Assembly: GCA_963823675.1 (NCBI GenBank)
Contig: CAWGMT010000009.1
Location: 372,001-436,000, forward strand
Length of the DNA: 64,000 nucleotides
Direction of reading: 5' to 3'
Source: CAWGMT01 sp963823675
Lineage (GTDB): Bacteria > Planctomycetota > Planctomycetia > Isosphaerales > Isosphaeraceae
In this document: positions 8,946-19,065 of the stretch, piece by piece
How positions within the stretch are numbered: position 1 is the first letter of the stretch
Layout: the number at the start of each line of letters is the position of its first letter
Position numbers and translations under genes: made by a program
The notes under the pieces: generated by a model
The model's database searches: none
The model's input: the letters and a program-made list of their open reading frames with translations, nothing else
Told to the model about the DNA's origin: nothing

Positions 8946-9739
8946 GCCGTTGCCCCGGTGGGATCACGTCGCCCGGAAGATTCCGGGCTTACGCGGTGCG
9001 GGGACTATATTGCGCAAGAACGCAAAGCCCCGGGGACATTCCGTCGCCCGGCCGCATACTGGGCACATACTCGGCAATTTTGGCACCCGCCAAAGCATGC
9101 CCAGTATGCCCAGTATGCCGAGTATGGGCGAGGAGACAGCGTCGCTGGGAAGGAACGGGTGCATTTCGTTCCGACGGCATCCGTCAACGAATGGTGGCTC
9201 CCTACCTGTCAGGACCTGTGATCAAAACGAGGTCGGGGCGCTGCCCAGGAAGACGGCTATCTCATTCATAAGATTAGCGCTGGTCGTGGTTTAGATGCAA
9301 TCACCACTTCCTTGCTCCTCGGGGGCGCGCCGGCCGGCTCCTTGGCCCGGGGCTCTTGACCGTGGGGGCCAAAACGGAAAAAAACCAGCGGATTCCTCTC
9401 ACTGGCTCTCATTTACTACCATTCCCGCAGAAGATCGCGAGAGTCAGCAAACCCAGCTCGCCATTTCACCGAACCCTTGCCCACGGCCGGTGTTGCGCCC
9501 TGAGGGCTGCGCGCTGCCTGGGCCGCTCAGGCGACCCGCCGATCCAAATTCACCGGCTGACAGCCCCAACTCGAACGGCCACATCCCCGTGGAGCACCTC
9601 TCTTACCCAGATTGATCAGTTCGCAAGGCAATCTGCGAAATCCGGGAAATTGGTTCAATCCTTAGCACCGGAAGAACCGACAAACTGAGCATGCGTCAAT
9701 AATGACCGTGCCTCCCCGTGCCGATCGCCAGGTGGCAAT
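8946..9739. other. 794-bp intergenic region with short repeats
   Basis: No convincing gene. At 9051-9127 there are repeats of the nonamer CCCAGTATG (three tandem copies at ~9099-9127, the last diverged) preceded by inverted copies (CATACTGGGC and CATACTCGGC near 9056-9076), so the segment can fold into a hairpin with a ~25-nt loop. Short frames on both strands here have no homology features and atypical composition. Confidence 0.5.
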
Positions 9740-10603
9740 ATGTCGTTGAATCAAGTCGATTCTCCCGCGGATTCCAAGGTGAAGCCGCGTCCCGCTTGGC
9801 TCAAGGCATTGGGGAGCGAGTCTCTGCCGGAATCCATAGCCATCGGCGGTGTCGCTCATCATCTTCGGGAGACGTTCAAGCATGACTCTTGGGCCGCGAC
9901 CAGTCTCTATGCAGGCCCCTCGGGCGAGCTCGCCGTGGTCAAGCTTCACCGGCAGTCACCGGCGTTCGGCGTACCGATGCGCTGGCTGGGCCGCTGGATG
10001 GCCCGGCACGAGATGGGTCTACTCAAGGGCCTGGCCGATCTGAACGGGATTCCCGCGCTCGCTGGGCCGGTCAGCCTGCGTGGCGCGTCACTCCGCCACG
10101 CCGTTGCACGTCACTACATCCCGGGCCACCCACTGGGGAACCGGGAAGCCGTGAGCGAGTCGTTTTTCCCCGCCTTGAGCGCCCTGCTTGATGCGATGCA
10201 TGAACGGAAGATCGCTTACGTCGACCTGCACAAGCGCGAGAACATCCTGGTGAGCGAGAAGGGAGAGCCGTGCCTGATCGACTTCCAGATCAGCGTCGCC
10301 TGGCCGCGCTGGCTGCCCGCTGGGCCGCTATTCGCAATCCTGAGCCGCAGTGATCGGTACCACCTCATGAAACACTGGTCGCGCTGCCGGCCGGACCAGT
10401 GCGGTTTCAACGAGGCCGAGGTTCGAGGACGAATGCCCTGGTGGATCCGTGCCCACAGACTGCTTGCGGCGCCCGTGCGCGAGCTCCGCCGGCGGTTGCT
10501 CGTCAAACTGGGAGTTCGTGCGGGCAAAGGGCGGGTCGAAACAGAGCTCTTCGTCGAACACGCCCTGCGCCAGACCGTTCCCGACGATCGCCGCGCGGCC
10601 TGA
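9740..10603 (+). CDS. Lipopolysaccharide-kinase-like (Kdo/WaaP-type) protein kinase fold
   Basis: A 287-residue protein with a compact kinase fold: an ATP-anchoring lysine in AVVKLH (K68), a catalytic loop VDLHKRENILV (D162, N168) and a metal-binding DFQ (D181) in place of DFG. This pattern fits the Kdo kinase/WaaP/RIO-related group better than eukaryotic-like Ser/Thr kinases. No signal peptide or membrane segment, so a cytoplasmic or membrane-peripheral enzyme acting on a sugar or lipid-linked substrate is inferred. A weak AGGTGG precedes the ATG. The next gene, 121 bp downstream in the same direction, is a membrane phosphatase, suggesting a kinase/phosphatase pair. Substrate not determinable from sequence. 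Confidence 0.7.
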   Translation: MSLNQVDSPADSKVKPRPAWLKALGSESLPESIAIGGVAHHLRETFKHDSWAATSLYAGPSGELAVVKLHRQSPAFGVPMRWLGRWMARHEMGLLKGLADLNGIPALAGPVSLRGASLRHAVARHYIPGHPLGNREAVSESFFPALSALLDAMHERKIAYVDLHKRENILVSEKGEPCLIDFQISVAWPRWLPAGPLFAILSRSDRYHLMKHWSRCRPDQCGFNEAEVRGRMPWWIRAHRLLAAPVRELRRRLLVKLGVRAGKGRVETELFVEHALRQTVPDDRRAA

Positions 10604-10724
10604 TGGTCTCGCCTCGGTCATCCAATCGGTGTAGACTGGAGCAGACAGGGCCAGCCGGAAGGCCCTGCTGCGAACGTGGTCGCGTCGACGTGGACCACAA
10701 GGAACGCGGAATGGACTCCCAAAA

Positions 10725-12095
10725 ATGAGGGAACGACGACTCCCGCGAATTGGAGTGCGCGTCTTGCCCTGGCTGCTGCTCGCCTTGGCGACGCTTCCAT
10801 CGGTATGGTGGGTGCTCAACTACGAGCACGACGTCGACCCCGAGTTTCCCTGGGTCGTGCGTCCCACCTTCAATGCGTATCCTCCCGCGGCGTATCGGCT
10901 TGGCGAGGCTGGAGATACGATCGACCACATCGCGGTTTACGTCTCTTCGGCCGCACTCGTGCTGGCGGGATGGGGCTGGTTCCGCAACCCCGGCAACCGC
11001 ACCTGGGCCGCGGCCCTTGCGCTTTCGGCGGCCGGTTTCTGGCACGCCGCCACGCCGGGGCCGCTGGTTGACGGCTGGTACGGCCTGGGCTGGCGAACCA
11101 TCCTCGACCCGCGCGCTCCCGCCGTATACCGGCTCATTCTCTCGGGGCTCGCCATCGGCCTGCTCGCTCTCGTCGTCGCGGCCTCGAGGGAAAGGCCCCT
11201 GCGGGCCATCTGGACCGCTGCGCGCTCTCGGGGGATCCTCGGTCTGTTGATCGTCGCGGCATGCCTGGTGGCGCTGCGGCAGACCGGCTGGACAGACCGG
11301 GAACCGATTGGGTTCTGGCCGCGCTGGACTTACGTCTGGGGGCTCCTGGCCTGGGCATTTGTCCTTTTGAAAGTGGCACCCAAGGCCCCTGCCGGCTGGT
11401 CGCGCGGCGCGATCCTCGCGGTTCTGGTCGTCATTTCACTCAGCCTGGATTTCGCCGGCCGCGGTCTATTCTGGTACCAGCGCCCGCTGCATCGACTGCG
11501 CGAGATCGTCCCGGGCCGTCTGTATATCAGCGCCATGCCGACGTATGAAGGCCTGAAACTGGCTCAGGAGCGCCATCACTTTCGAACGATCGTCAACCTG
11601 TTTCCCGAGTTAACGCCCGAGCAAAGCCCGCACTGGCCTGATGAGCTGCGATTCATCCGCGAGCACGGCTTGAAATACGTGGGGAATTCATCGACGGACG
11701 GTCGCGGAGGCGAAGAATTGGTTGCGCAGACACTCGACGTGGCTCGCGACCCGTCGTGCTGGCCGGTTCTGGTGCACTGTCACGCCAGCATGGATCGCTC
11801 GCCGGCGTGGATGGGCATTTACCGCTTCGTGGTTCAAGGTTGGCCCCTGGTCGATGCCATCAAGGAGGTCGAGCGCCACCGCGGTCTCCGTCCCAAGGGT
11901 TCGGTCACCCTGCTCTACACCAGCATCTTGCCCCAATTGGCTCCGGAACGATCTGCCCAGGACCCGACGATCGCTCTTTTGCGGGAATGCGCCCGAGGAA
12001 AGACGGCTCGCGGAGCGCAGGTCGCTGTCCGTTCCGGCGACTCGAAGGCGGAAGGCAACCCAGACCGATCGGCCGGGGGCTCTTCCCGTCGTTGA
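10725..12095 (+). CDS. Multi-pass membrane protein with C-terminal dual-specificity phosphatase domain
   Basis: A 456-residue protein. The N-terminal half has about six hydrophobic segments (residues ~12-30, 65-85, 93-108, 133-153, 170-184, 203-246), consistent with an integral membrane domain. The C-terminal ~200 residues form a tyrosine/dual-specificity phosphatase domain with the P-loop VHCHASMDRS: C352 and R358 give CX5R. The substrate-recognition region RLYISAMPTYEGLKLA and the RTIVNLF strand are typical of DSP folds. After ~residue 415 the tail is low complexity. It follows the lipopolysaccharide-kinase-like gene and may reverse its phosphorylation or dephosphorylate a lipid; this is inference. 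A copy of the GTCG hairpin repeat lies just after the stop. Confidence 0.75.
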   Translation: MRERRLPRIGVRVLPWLLLALATLPSVWWVLNYEHDVDPEFPWVVRPTFNAYPPAAYRLGEAGDTIDHIAVYVSSAALVLAGWGWFRNPGNRTWAAALALSAAGFWHAATPGPLVDGWYGLGWRTILDPRAPAVYRLILSGLAIGLLALVVAASRERPLRAIWTAARSRGILGLLIVAACLVALRQTGWTDREPIGFWPRWTYVWGLLAWAFVLLKVAPKAPAGWSRGAILAVLVVISLSLDFAGRGLFWYQRPLHRLREIVPGRLYISAMPTYEGLKLAQERHHFRTIVNLFPELTPEQSPHWPDELRFIREHGLKYVGNSSTDGRGGEELVAQTLDVARDPSCWPVLVHCHASMDRSPAWMGIYRFVVQGWPLVDAIKEVERHRGLRPKGSVTLLYTSILPQLAPERSAQDPTIALLRECARGKTARGAQVAVRSGDSKAEGNPDRSAGGSSRR

Positions 12096-12109
12096 GGATC
12101 AGGGTGCAG

Positions 12110-12190
12110 ATAATCTCCCGGTGAAGTCGTCTTTCGTTCCGAAAGAGGGCCCTTTCGCCGAGCGCAAGGCGACACTGAGTCTCGCGCCGG
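12110..12190. repeat. GTCG hairpin repeat, copy A (diverged)
   Basis: Flanks match the other copies (AATCTCCCGGTGAAGTCGTC and CAAGGCGACACTGAG), but the centre is longer, carrying an extra GAAAGAGGGCCCTTTC palindrome between the two stem halves. It sits between two converging genes (phosphatase stop 12095, transketolase-like stop 12211). Confidence 0.75.
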
Positions 12191-12210
12191 CCCTCAACGA
12201 ATGCGCCCAT

Positions 12211-14659
12211 TCACGGATCGCCATGCCGCGGTTGCGTGATCGCGAGCTGGTCGAGGCACGCGCGGGCGGCGGCGGCCACGATCGACATCGCGTCGAGGCC
12301 ATATTCCCGGTACAGGTCAAGGATGTCTCCCGACTGACCGAAGCGGTCCACGCCCAGGGCCACGACCCGATGTCCGGCCACCGCGCCGAGCCAGGAGAGG
12401 GTCTGCTGGATGGCCGTCGAGGACCGTCACCAGTGCCGCGCCCGGGCGCGAGCGCGGCCAGCAGGCGCTCGACGTGTGAGCGGGCATTGCCGTCGCCGCC
12501 AGTGCGGGCCCGGCCGGCGGTCAGCCAGTCGCGATGGAGCCGGCCCGGCCGAGGTGACCACCAGGAGCCCGGCGCCCGGAATCTCGTCGCGGATCTGGGA
12601 ATGGGCCTCGATCGCCTCGGGACTGACGACGCCGCGAGCAAACGATCGCCAGCTCGGCCTCGGGACCCGGGGGCACCAGCCAGTAGCCCCCGTGCACGAT
12701 GTCCTCGCGCAGCTCGGCGAGTCATCTCCCGTCTGGGCTGGTCGATCGGCCGGGTCGAGAGCCGCAGATAGACCGATCCGCCGTCGCTCGTCCTGAAGGT
12801 GCCGCAGGCTCCAGGCGAGAATCACGGCCAGCTCGTCGACGAAGGCCGGCTCGAATGCCGTCAGATCCGGGCTGGCCAAGACCGATGAGCGGCGTGATCA
12901 CCGACTGGTGCGCGCCTCCTTCCGGGGCCAGGCTCAGGCCCGACGGCGTCGCCACCAGCAAGAACCGCGCACCCTGGTAACAGGCGTAGTTGAGCGCGTC
13001 GAGGCCGCGGCGATGAACGGGTCGTAAAGCGTGCCGATCGGCAGCAGCGAGGCGCCGAAGAGCGGGCCGGCCAGCCCCAGGGCGGCCAGCAGCAGGAACA
13101 GGTTGTTCTCGGCGATCCCCAGCTCGATGTGCTGGCCGGCCGGGGACATCTCCCACTTCTGGGCCGAGGCCACGGCCTCTTCGCGGAACGAGCGTCGGCG
13201 CGGGAGGCGGCGATCGAAGACGCCGCGGCGGTTGACCCACGCGCCGAGGTTGGTCGAGACCGTCACGTCCGGCGAGGTCGTCACGATCCGGTCGGCCGCG
13301 GCCCCTCGCTCGCGCGCCAGATCGCCCAGGAGCCTGCCGAACCCTTCCTGCGTGGACATCCTCGGTCCCCGCGGGAATCGCCAGGGCCTCGGGAACCGTC
13401 GATGCGGCGGCGGATCGTGCCGGCGCCGGCCGGCAGGCGCCGGCGAACGGCACCTGGTCGAGGAACCGCCGGAGCTGTTCTTCTCGGACACGTCGAGGCC
13501 GGCGAACGGATCGTACTCCTCGCCGGGCGCGACTCCCTGCGGACCGGCGGTAGACCTCCATCTGCTCGGGGCTCATCAGACCCGAGTGATTGTCCTTGTG
13601 ACCGGCGAACGGCAGGCCGATAGCCCTTGATCGTGTAGGCGATGAAGCAGGTCGGGACGTCGGTGTCGACCCCGTGAAAGGCCTCGAGGACCGACTCCAT
13701 GTCGTGGCCGGCCAGGTTGGTCATCAGGGCGTGCAGCGCGGCGTCGTCGTGCTCCTCGAGCAAGGCGGAGATTCCCGGGGTCGTGCCCAGGTCGCGCTCG
13801 CAGCCGGGCTCGCCAGCCGGCGCCGCCGCGATAGACCAGGGACGAGTAGCAGCGAGTTGGGACAGTTGTCGATCCAGTCCCGCAGGGCCTCGCCGCCGGG
13901 CCGCTGTGAAGACGTCCTGGAGCCGCCGGCCGTACTTCAGCGTCACGACGTCCCAGCCCATCGACCGAAAAGTGCCGTCGATCCGGTGGAACAGCCGGTC
14001 CTCGACCACGCTGTCCAGGCTCTGGCGGTTGTAGTCGATGATCCACCAGACATTGCGGACGTCGTGCTTCCAGCCTTCGAAGCAGGGCCTCGAAGACGTT
14101 GCCTTCGTCGAGCTCGGCGTCGCCGACCAGCGCGATCATCCGACCGGCTGGCTCACCGGCCGGGATCAGCCGCTTTGAGCCGGAGGTAATCCTGCACCAG
14201 CGAGGCAAACAGCGTGATCGCGACCCCGAGGCCGACCGAACCGGTCGAGAAGTCGACGTCGTCGCTGTCCTTGGTCCGCGACGGGTACGACTGCGCGCCG
14301 CCGAAGGCGCGAAACCGCTCGAGCTTGTCACGGCTTTGCCTCCCCAGCAGATACTGGATCGCATGAAAGATAGGACTGGCGTGGGGCTTGACCGCAACGC
14401 GGTCCTGGGGCCGGAGGACGTCGAAGTAAAGCGCCGTCATGAGCGTCGCCACCGACGCGCACGACGCCTGATGCCCACCCACCTTGAGTCCGTCGCGTCT
14501 GGGACGCAGGTGATTGGCGTTGTGGATCATCCAGGTCGACAGCCAGAGAACCTTGCGCTCGAGCGCGCGCAGGCAGGCCAGACGCTCTGGGCCTGACATC
14601 GCGGCAAGATCGCCGCCGCGCTTGGGAGCGCGAGCGGCCACATCCAGCAGTTCGTTCAT
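12211..14659 (-). CDS. Transketolase / homodimeric pyruvate dehydrogenase E1-like protein (many frameshifts)
   Basis: Reading across about a dozen single-base insertions gives one ~800-residue ThDP enzyme. N-terminal markers: HLRPRRDGLKVGGHQASCAS, YFDVLRPQDRVAVKPHASP, then the ThDP/Mg motif GDAELDEGNVFEALL...WWIIDYNRQSLD. C-terminal pyrimidine-binding and transketolase-C parts: GQHIELGIAENNLFLLLAAL, FLLVATPSGLSLAPEGGAHQ, and finally LGVDRFGQSGDILDLYREYG...PRHGDP before TGA at 12211-12213. The pattern fits AceE-like proteins often labelled transketolase, rather than classical TktA. ATG at 14659 precedes MNELLDVAARAP. Substrate (pyruvate or a keto-sugar) is not certain. Divergent from the carboxyltransferase operon (192 bp apart). 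Because conserved residues continue across each shift, I treat it as intact in the organism. Confidence 0.8.
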
Positions 14660-14850
14660 CGTAACTCGACCGTGGAGGGAATCGACCTTCAATGGCGACC
14701 TATGTATCGTACCCGAACGGCGCGTCGGCTGTCCCCTGAGATTCTTCCGCCGCCCGAGAAAAATGTTTGGCCTGTATTGAGGCGACCGCATAAGATCGAC
14801 CTCAGGTAGAGCGCATGACGATTTCATTACTCCATCGGGACTGACTTCGT

Positions 14851-16391
14851 ATGTCACGAATGGTTGAGGTCACCGAGTTAGTGCTCCGTGACGGTCATCA
14901 GAGTCTTCTCGCCACGCGGATGGCGATCGAGGACATGATCGGTGCCTGCGCAGACATCGATCAGGCCGGCTACTGGAGCGTGGAGTGCTGGGGAGGCGCT
15001 ACCTACGACTCCTGCATTCGCTTTCTCAACGAAGACCCGTGGGAACGGCTGCGCACCTTTCGCAAGCTCATGCCCAATTCCCGCCTGCAGATGCTGCTCC
15101 GCGGCCAGAACCTGCTCGGCTATCGCCATTACGAGGACACGGTCGTCGATCGGTTCGTGGACAAATCGGCCGAGAACGGCATCGACGTGTTCCGCGTCTT
15201 CGACGCCCTCAATGACGTTCGGAACATGCGCCGGGCGCTCGACGCCGTCACGCCGCACGGGCAAGCACGCCGAGGGCACGATCTGCTACACGACCTCGCC
15301 GCTGCACACGGTCGAGAAGTTTCGTCGAGATGGCCCAGCAGCTCCACGACCTGGGCTGCGACTCGATCTGCATCAAGGACATGGCCGCGCTCTGAGGCCG
15401 CAGCCGGCTTACGACCTCGTGCGAGGGCATCAAGGAGGCCTGCGGCAAGGACACCGTCGTGCACGTGCACGTGCATTCCACCACCGGCGTCACGATGGTC
15501 AGCCTGATGAAGGCGATCGAGGCCGGCGCCGACATCGTCGACACGTCGATCTCCTCGCTCGAGCCTGGGCCCGGGGCACAACCCCACCGAGGCCCTGGTC
15601 GAGATGCTCGAGGGCACCGGCTACACCACGCGGCTGAAGAAGGAGCGGCTGCTCAAGATCAAGGATCATTTCGCCAAGGTGCGGCCCCGGTACGCGGAAT
15701 TCGAATCCAAGATCGTCGGCGTCGAGACCGAGATCTTCGACAGCCAGATTCCCGGCGGCATGATCTCGAACATGGAGAGCCAGCTCAAGCAGCAGGGGGC
15801 CGGCGACCGCATGAAGGAGGTGCTCGCCGAGGTGCCCAGCGTCCGCCAGGACGCCGGCTATCCGCCGCTGGTCACGCCCTCCAGCCAGATCGTCGGCACC
15901 CAGGCCGTCTTCAACGTGCTGATGGGCCGCTACAAGGTGCTCACCGGCGAGTTCGCCGACCTGATGCTCGGGCTACTACGGCGAGACCATCGGCCCGCGT
16001 GATCCCGCGGTCATCGAGGCCGCCGCCAAGCACGCCAAGAAGGAGCCGATCACGATCCGGCCGGCCGACCTGCTGAAGCCCGAATGGGACGAGCTGCGGG
16101 CCCAGGCGCTCGCCTTGAAAGGGTGCAACGGAACCGATGAAGACGTCTTGACCTATCGCCATGTTCCCCCAGGTGGCTCCCAAGTTTTTCGCCCAGCGAG
16201 CCGACGGGCCCAAGAACGTCGGCAAGCAGCCGGCGGCCGTTTCTACCGCCAAGCCCGCCGCGGCAGGCCAAGCCCGCCGATGGCAAGGGACCGATCACCA
16301 GCCCGGTCACCTACGAGATCAGGATCGGCGAGAAGTCCCACAAGGTGACCGTGCAGCCCGCCGTGAGCCGAGAAAGGAAATGCGACCGATG
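14851..16391 (+). CDS. Carboxyltransferase, 5S/oxaloacetate decarboxylase alpha/PycB-like (frameshifted)
   Basis: Reading across roughly seven +1 shifts gives an HMG-CoA-lyase-like TIM-barrel carboxyltransferase of ~510 residues. Markers: VTELVLRDGHQSLLATRM (metal-binding Asp, substrate Gln), WGGATYD, RFLNEDPWERL, LRGQNLLGYRHYED, NGIDVFRVFDALND, the metal ligands VHVHVHSTTG, and the conserved C-terminal GGMISNMESQLKQQG. This matches transcarboxylase 5S, OadA and PycB families, which transfer CO2 between biotin and pyruvate/oxaloacetate. The C-terminus lacks a fused biotinyl domain, which is supplied by the separate gene at 18338. First gene of an operon with the 12S-like subunit. Its end overlaps the next start (ATGA at 16389) if the last shift is placed as I infer. 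Confidence 0.85.
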
Positions 16392-17958
16392 AGCGCCGAA
16401 GCAAGAAAGTCGATGGAGCATCTGGTCAAGGAGCTCCGCGACCAAAGAGCGAGCTCGAAGCAGGGCGGCGGCGCCGACCGCCTGGCCAAGCAGAAGGAAC
16501 AGGGCAAGCTCACGGCTCGCGAGCGCGTCGATGCCCTGGTCGACGCCGGCAGCTTCGAGGAAATCGGCCTGTTCGCCCAGCACCGCCAGACCCACTTCGG
16601 CATGGCCGGCAAGGAGGTCCCCGCCGACGGCGTCGTCACCGGCGCGGCCTCGGTCGACGGCCGGCTCGTCCACCTGGCCAGCCAGGACTTCACCGTCCTG
16701 GGCGGCTCGGCCGGCGAGGTCCATTCGCCACAAGGTCGCCGACGTGATGGAGCTGGCGCTGCAAGACCGGCAGCCCGTTCATCTTCATCAACGACTCGGG
16801 GGGCGCCCGCGTCCAGGAGGGCATCGACTCGCTCTCCGGCTACGGCCGGGTCTTCTTCACCAACGTCGAGCTCTCCGGCGCCGTGCCGCAGATCTCGCTC
16901 GATCTGCGGTCCCTGTGCCGGCGGGGCGGCCTATTCGCCGGCCCTGACCGACTTCATCATCCAGACCCGGCAAGGCCCAGATGTTCATCACCGGGCCCCA
17001 GGTCATCAAGCAGGTGACCGGCGAGCAGATCACCGCCGATGCACTCGGCGGCGCCGACGCGCACATGACGCAGTCCGGGGTGATCCACTTCATCGCCGAG
17101 GACGACGAGGAGGCCATCCACATCTGCCAGCGCCTGCTCAGCTTCCTGCCCTCGAACAACCTGGAAGAGGCCCCGCGCTTGCCCTCGGACAACAACGTCG
17201 ATCCCAACCCCGAGCTGAACAAGATCGTGCCCGTCGACCCCAAACAGGGCTACGACATGCGCGAGGTGATCTGCGGCATCGTCGATCAAGGCGATTTCCT
17301 GGAGGTCCACGCCGGCTAGCGCCATGAACATCGTCGTCGGCTTCGCCCGCATTCTGGGCCGCACGATCGGCATCATCGCCAACCAGCCGTCGGTGCTTTC
17401 CGGCGCGCATCGACATCAACGCCTCGATCAAGGCCAGCCGCTTCATCCGCTTCTGCAACGCCTTCAACATCCCGCTGGTCACGTTCGTCGACGTGCCGGG
17501 GTTCCTGCCCGGCGTGCAGCAGGAGCACGGCGGCATCATCCGCAACGGCGCCAAGCTGCTGTTCGCCTATTCGGCGTCCACCGTGCCCAAGATCCAGGTC
17601 ATCCTCCGCAAGTCGTACGGCGGCGCGCATCTGGCGATGTGCTCGCAAGGACCTGGGAGCCGACCGCGTGCTTGCCTGGCCGACGGCCGAGATCGCCGTC
17701 ATGGGGGCCGAGGGTGCCGTCGAGATCGTCTTCCGCAAGGAGATGGAGGCAGCCGCCGACAGGGCGGCTCGCCGCGCCGAGCTGATCGAGACGTACCGCT
17801 CGACGTTCTCGACCCCCTACGTCGCCGCCGGCCGCCGTCTGGTCGACGACATCATCGAGCCGGCCGACACCCGCAAGCATCTGGCCCAAGCCCTGGAATA
17901 CCTCCAGTCCAAGCGCGATCAGCGGCCGCCCAAGAAGCATGGCCTGATCCCGCTTTGA
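16389..17958 (+). CDS. Acyl-CoA carboxyltransferase, 12S/MmdA/PccB-like (frameshifted)
   Basis: About 520 residues when single-base insertions near 16730, 16773, 16910, 16970, 17316, 17402 and 17645 are read through. Carboxyltransferase domain markers: KLTARERVDALVDAGSFEEI, VTGAASVDGRLV, SQDFTVLGGSAGE, FINDSGGARVQEGIDSL, CGPCAGGAAYSPALTDF, FITGPQVIKQVTGE, then VDVPGFLPGVQQEHGGIIR, GGAHLAMCSKDLGADRVLAWP and GAVEIVFRKE. This is the beta subunit fold that carboxylates or decarboxylates propionyl-/methylmalonyl-CoA using biotin on the carrier protein. The chain ends PKKHGLIPL. Context (5S-like subunit, carrier, epimerase) favours methylmalonyl-CoA:pyruvate carboxyltransferase or methylmalonyl-CoA decarboxylase over acetyl-CoA carboxylase. 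Confidence 0.87.
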
Positions 17959-17970
17959 GGAGAGCACGCG

Positions 17971-18341
17971 ATGAAACCGGAGACGGCCGACTCGGCCCGT
18001 TTGACCGAAACCCTCGACGAGCTGCGCCCGGAGTTGAAGCAACTCGGTGCACGAGTCGCCGCCCTGGAAACGGCCGCGGTCATGAATCGAGCGCCCGCGG
18101 TTCCCCCGGCTCGCGGCCCGGCACAGCCCCTGGCCGCCGTTATGGCCGCCCCGCCCGACGGCCTCGACGAGGAGCTGCTCTCGGTCATCAGCGCAGCGAT
18201 CGCGGCGTTCCTGGGCAAGAAGCCGCACATCCGCCAGATCCGCTTGCTCGGCTCTGCCGCCTGGGCACAACAGGGCCGCGTCACGATCCAGGCATCGCAT
18301 GCGCCTGTCGGTTCACCATCAGCGAGGAGCCTCGGCTTTGA
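17971..18341 (+). CDS. Small accessory subunit of the carboxyltransferase operon
   Basis: About 120 residues, 12 bp after the 12S-like stop. The N-terminal part predicts a short coiled coil (TLDELRPELKQLGARVAALE), followed by a Pro/Ala linker and a conserved-looking block LDEELLSVISAAIAAFLGKKPHIRQIRLL...WAQQGRVTIQASH. Similar blocks occur in small subunits encoded between the 12S and biotin-carrier genes of methylmalonyl-CoA decarboxylase-like operons, but the usual N-terminal membrane helix of OadG/MmdD proteins is not visible. A frameshift near 18300 is likely; the predicted end is TGA 18339-18341, overlapping the TTG start of the carrier gene. Role in assembly is inferred. Confidence 0.6.
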
Positions 18342-18733
18342 AACTCAAGATCACCGTGGACGGCAAGGTGTACGAAGTCGACGTCGAGGTTTCCGAGCCG
18401 GAGCCGCCGCAGCCCGGTTACGTTCCGCCTCCCGGCCAGGCCCGCGTCGCGGCTGCCGCGCCCAGCACTTTGCCTCCGTCGCGCCGCTCCGGCGACGTGC
18501 CACCGAAACGGCCGACGAGAGCAAGGTCTGTCGCAGTCCGTTCTCGGGCACGGTGTCGCAAGATCTCGGCCCAGGTCGGTCAAACCATCCAGGTCAACGA
18601 TATTCTGATGGTCCTCGAAGCAATGAAGATGGAAACAGTGATCACGGCGCCCATAAGCGGCAAGGTCGCCAAGATCAACGTCAACGTCGGCGACGCCGTG
18701 CAACACGGCCAGGTCCTGGTCGAATTCGAGTAA
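18338..18733 (+). CDS. Biotin carboxyl carrier protein, 1.3S-like (frameshifted)
   Basis: Start is TTG at 18338, preceded by AGGAG 10 bp upstream and overlapping the previous stop as TTGA; the protein then begins MKLKITVDGKVYEVDVEV, as this family does. A Pro/Ala-rich linker leads to the biotinyl domain with the modified lysine in VLEAMKMETVI. The domain ends NVGDAVQHGQVLVEFE. Frameshifts near 18500 and 18560 separate the linker, the CRSPFSGTV strand and the rest of the domain. It carries carboxybiotin between the two carboxyltransferase subunits upstream. Confidence 0.85.
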   Translation: MKLKITVDGKVYEVDVEVSEPEPPQPGYVPPPGQARVAAAAPSTLPPSRRSGDVPPKRPTRARSVAVRSRARCRKISAQVGQTIQVNDILMVLEAMKMETVITAPISGKVAKINVNVGDAVQHGQVLVEFE

Positions 18734-18740
18734 TGGCTTA

Positions 18741-19046
18741 TTGGTCAGTGGTCAGTGGTCAGTGGTCCGTTGTTCGCTTCGCGGATGGCCTGGGCTGGCC
18801 CGGTAGGACGCCGTCCTTGCAACGGACAACGGACAACGAGGCATGGATGCCGGACAACGGACAACGGACAACGAGGCATGGATGCCGGACAACGGACAAC
18901 GGACAACGAGGCATGGATGCCGGACAACGGAGAACGGACAACGGACAACGGACAACTGACAACGAGGCATGGATGCCGGACAACGGACAAATGACAACTG
19001 ACAACGAGGCATGGATGCCGGACAACTGACAACTGACAACTGACAA
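18741..19046. repeat. Heptanucleotide repeat array with inverted arms
   Basis: The left arm (18741-18776) is built of TGGTCAG-type heptamers; the right arm (about 18820-19046) is built of GGACAAC and TGACAAC heptamers, the inverse-complement type. In the right arm the heptamers are grouped in units of mostly 35 bp: three GGACAAC plus GAGGCATGGATGCC, recurring five to six times, with every spacing a multiple of seven. Apparent frames through it translate to repetitive nonsense. It separates the carrier-protein gene from the epimerase gene. A similar inverted pair occurs at 47627-47980. Confidence 0.85.
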
Positions 19047-19065
19047 CTTTGGAGCTCCAACAACC

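Noticed and set aside
8946..9739. Short frames in the intergenic region (8950-9294, 9295-9688)
   Set aside because: No homology features, no ribosome site; they cross short repeats.
12211..18733. Programmed frameshifting or a pseudogene island
   Set aside because: Too many shifts, no consistent slippery sequence, and protein conservation continues after each; sequencing error explains them better.
18820..19046. CRISPR-like direct repeats
   Set aside because: The 35-bp units are made of heptamers with identical spacers; there are no unique spacers and no cas genes.
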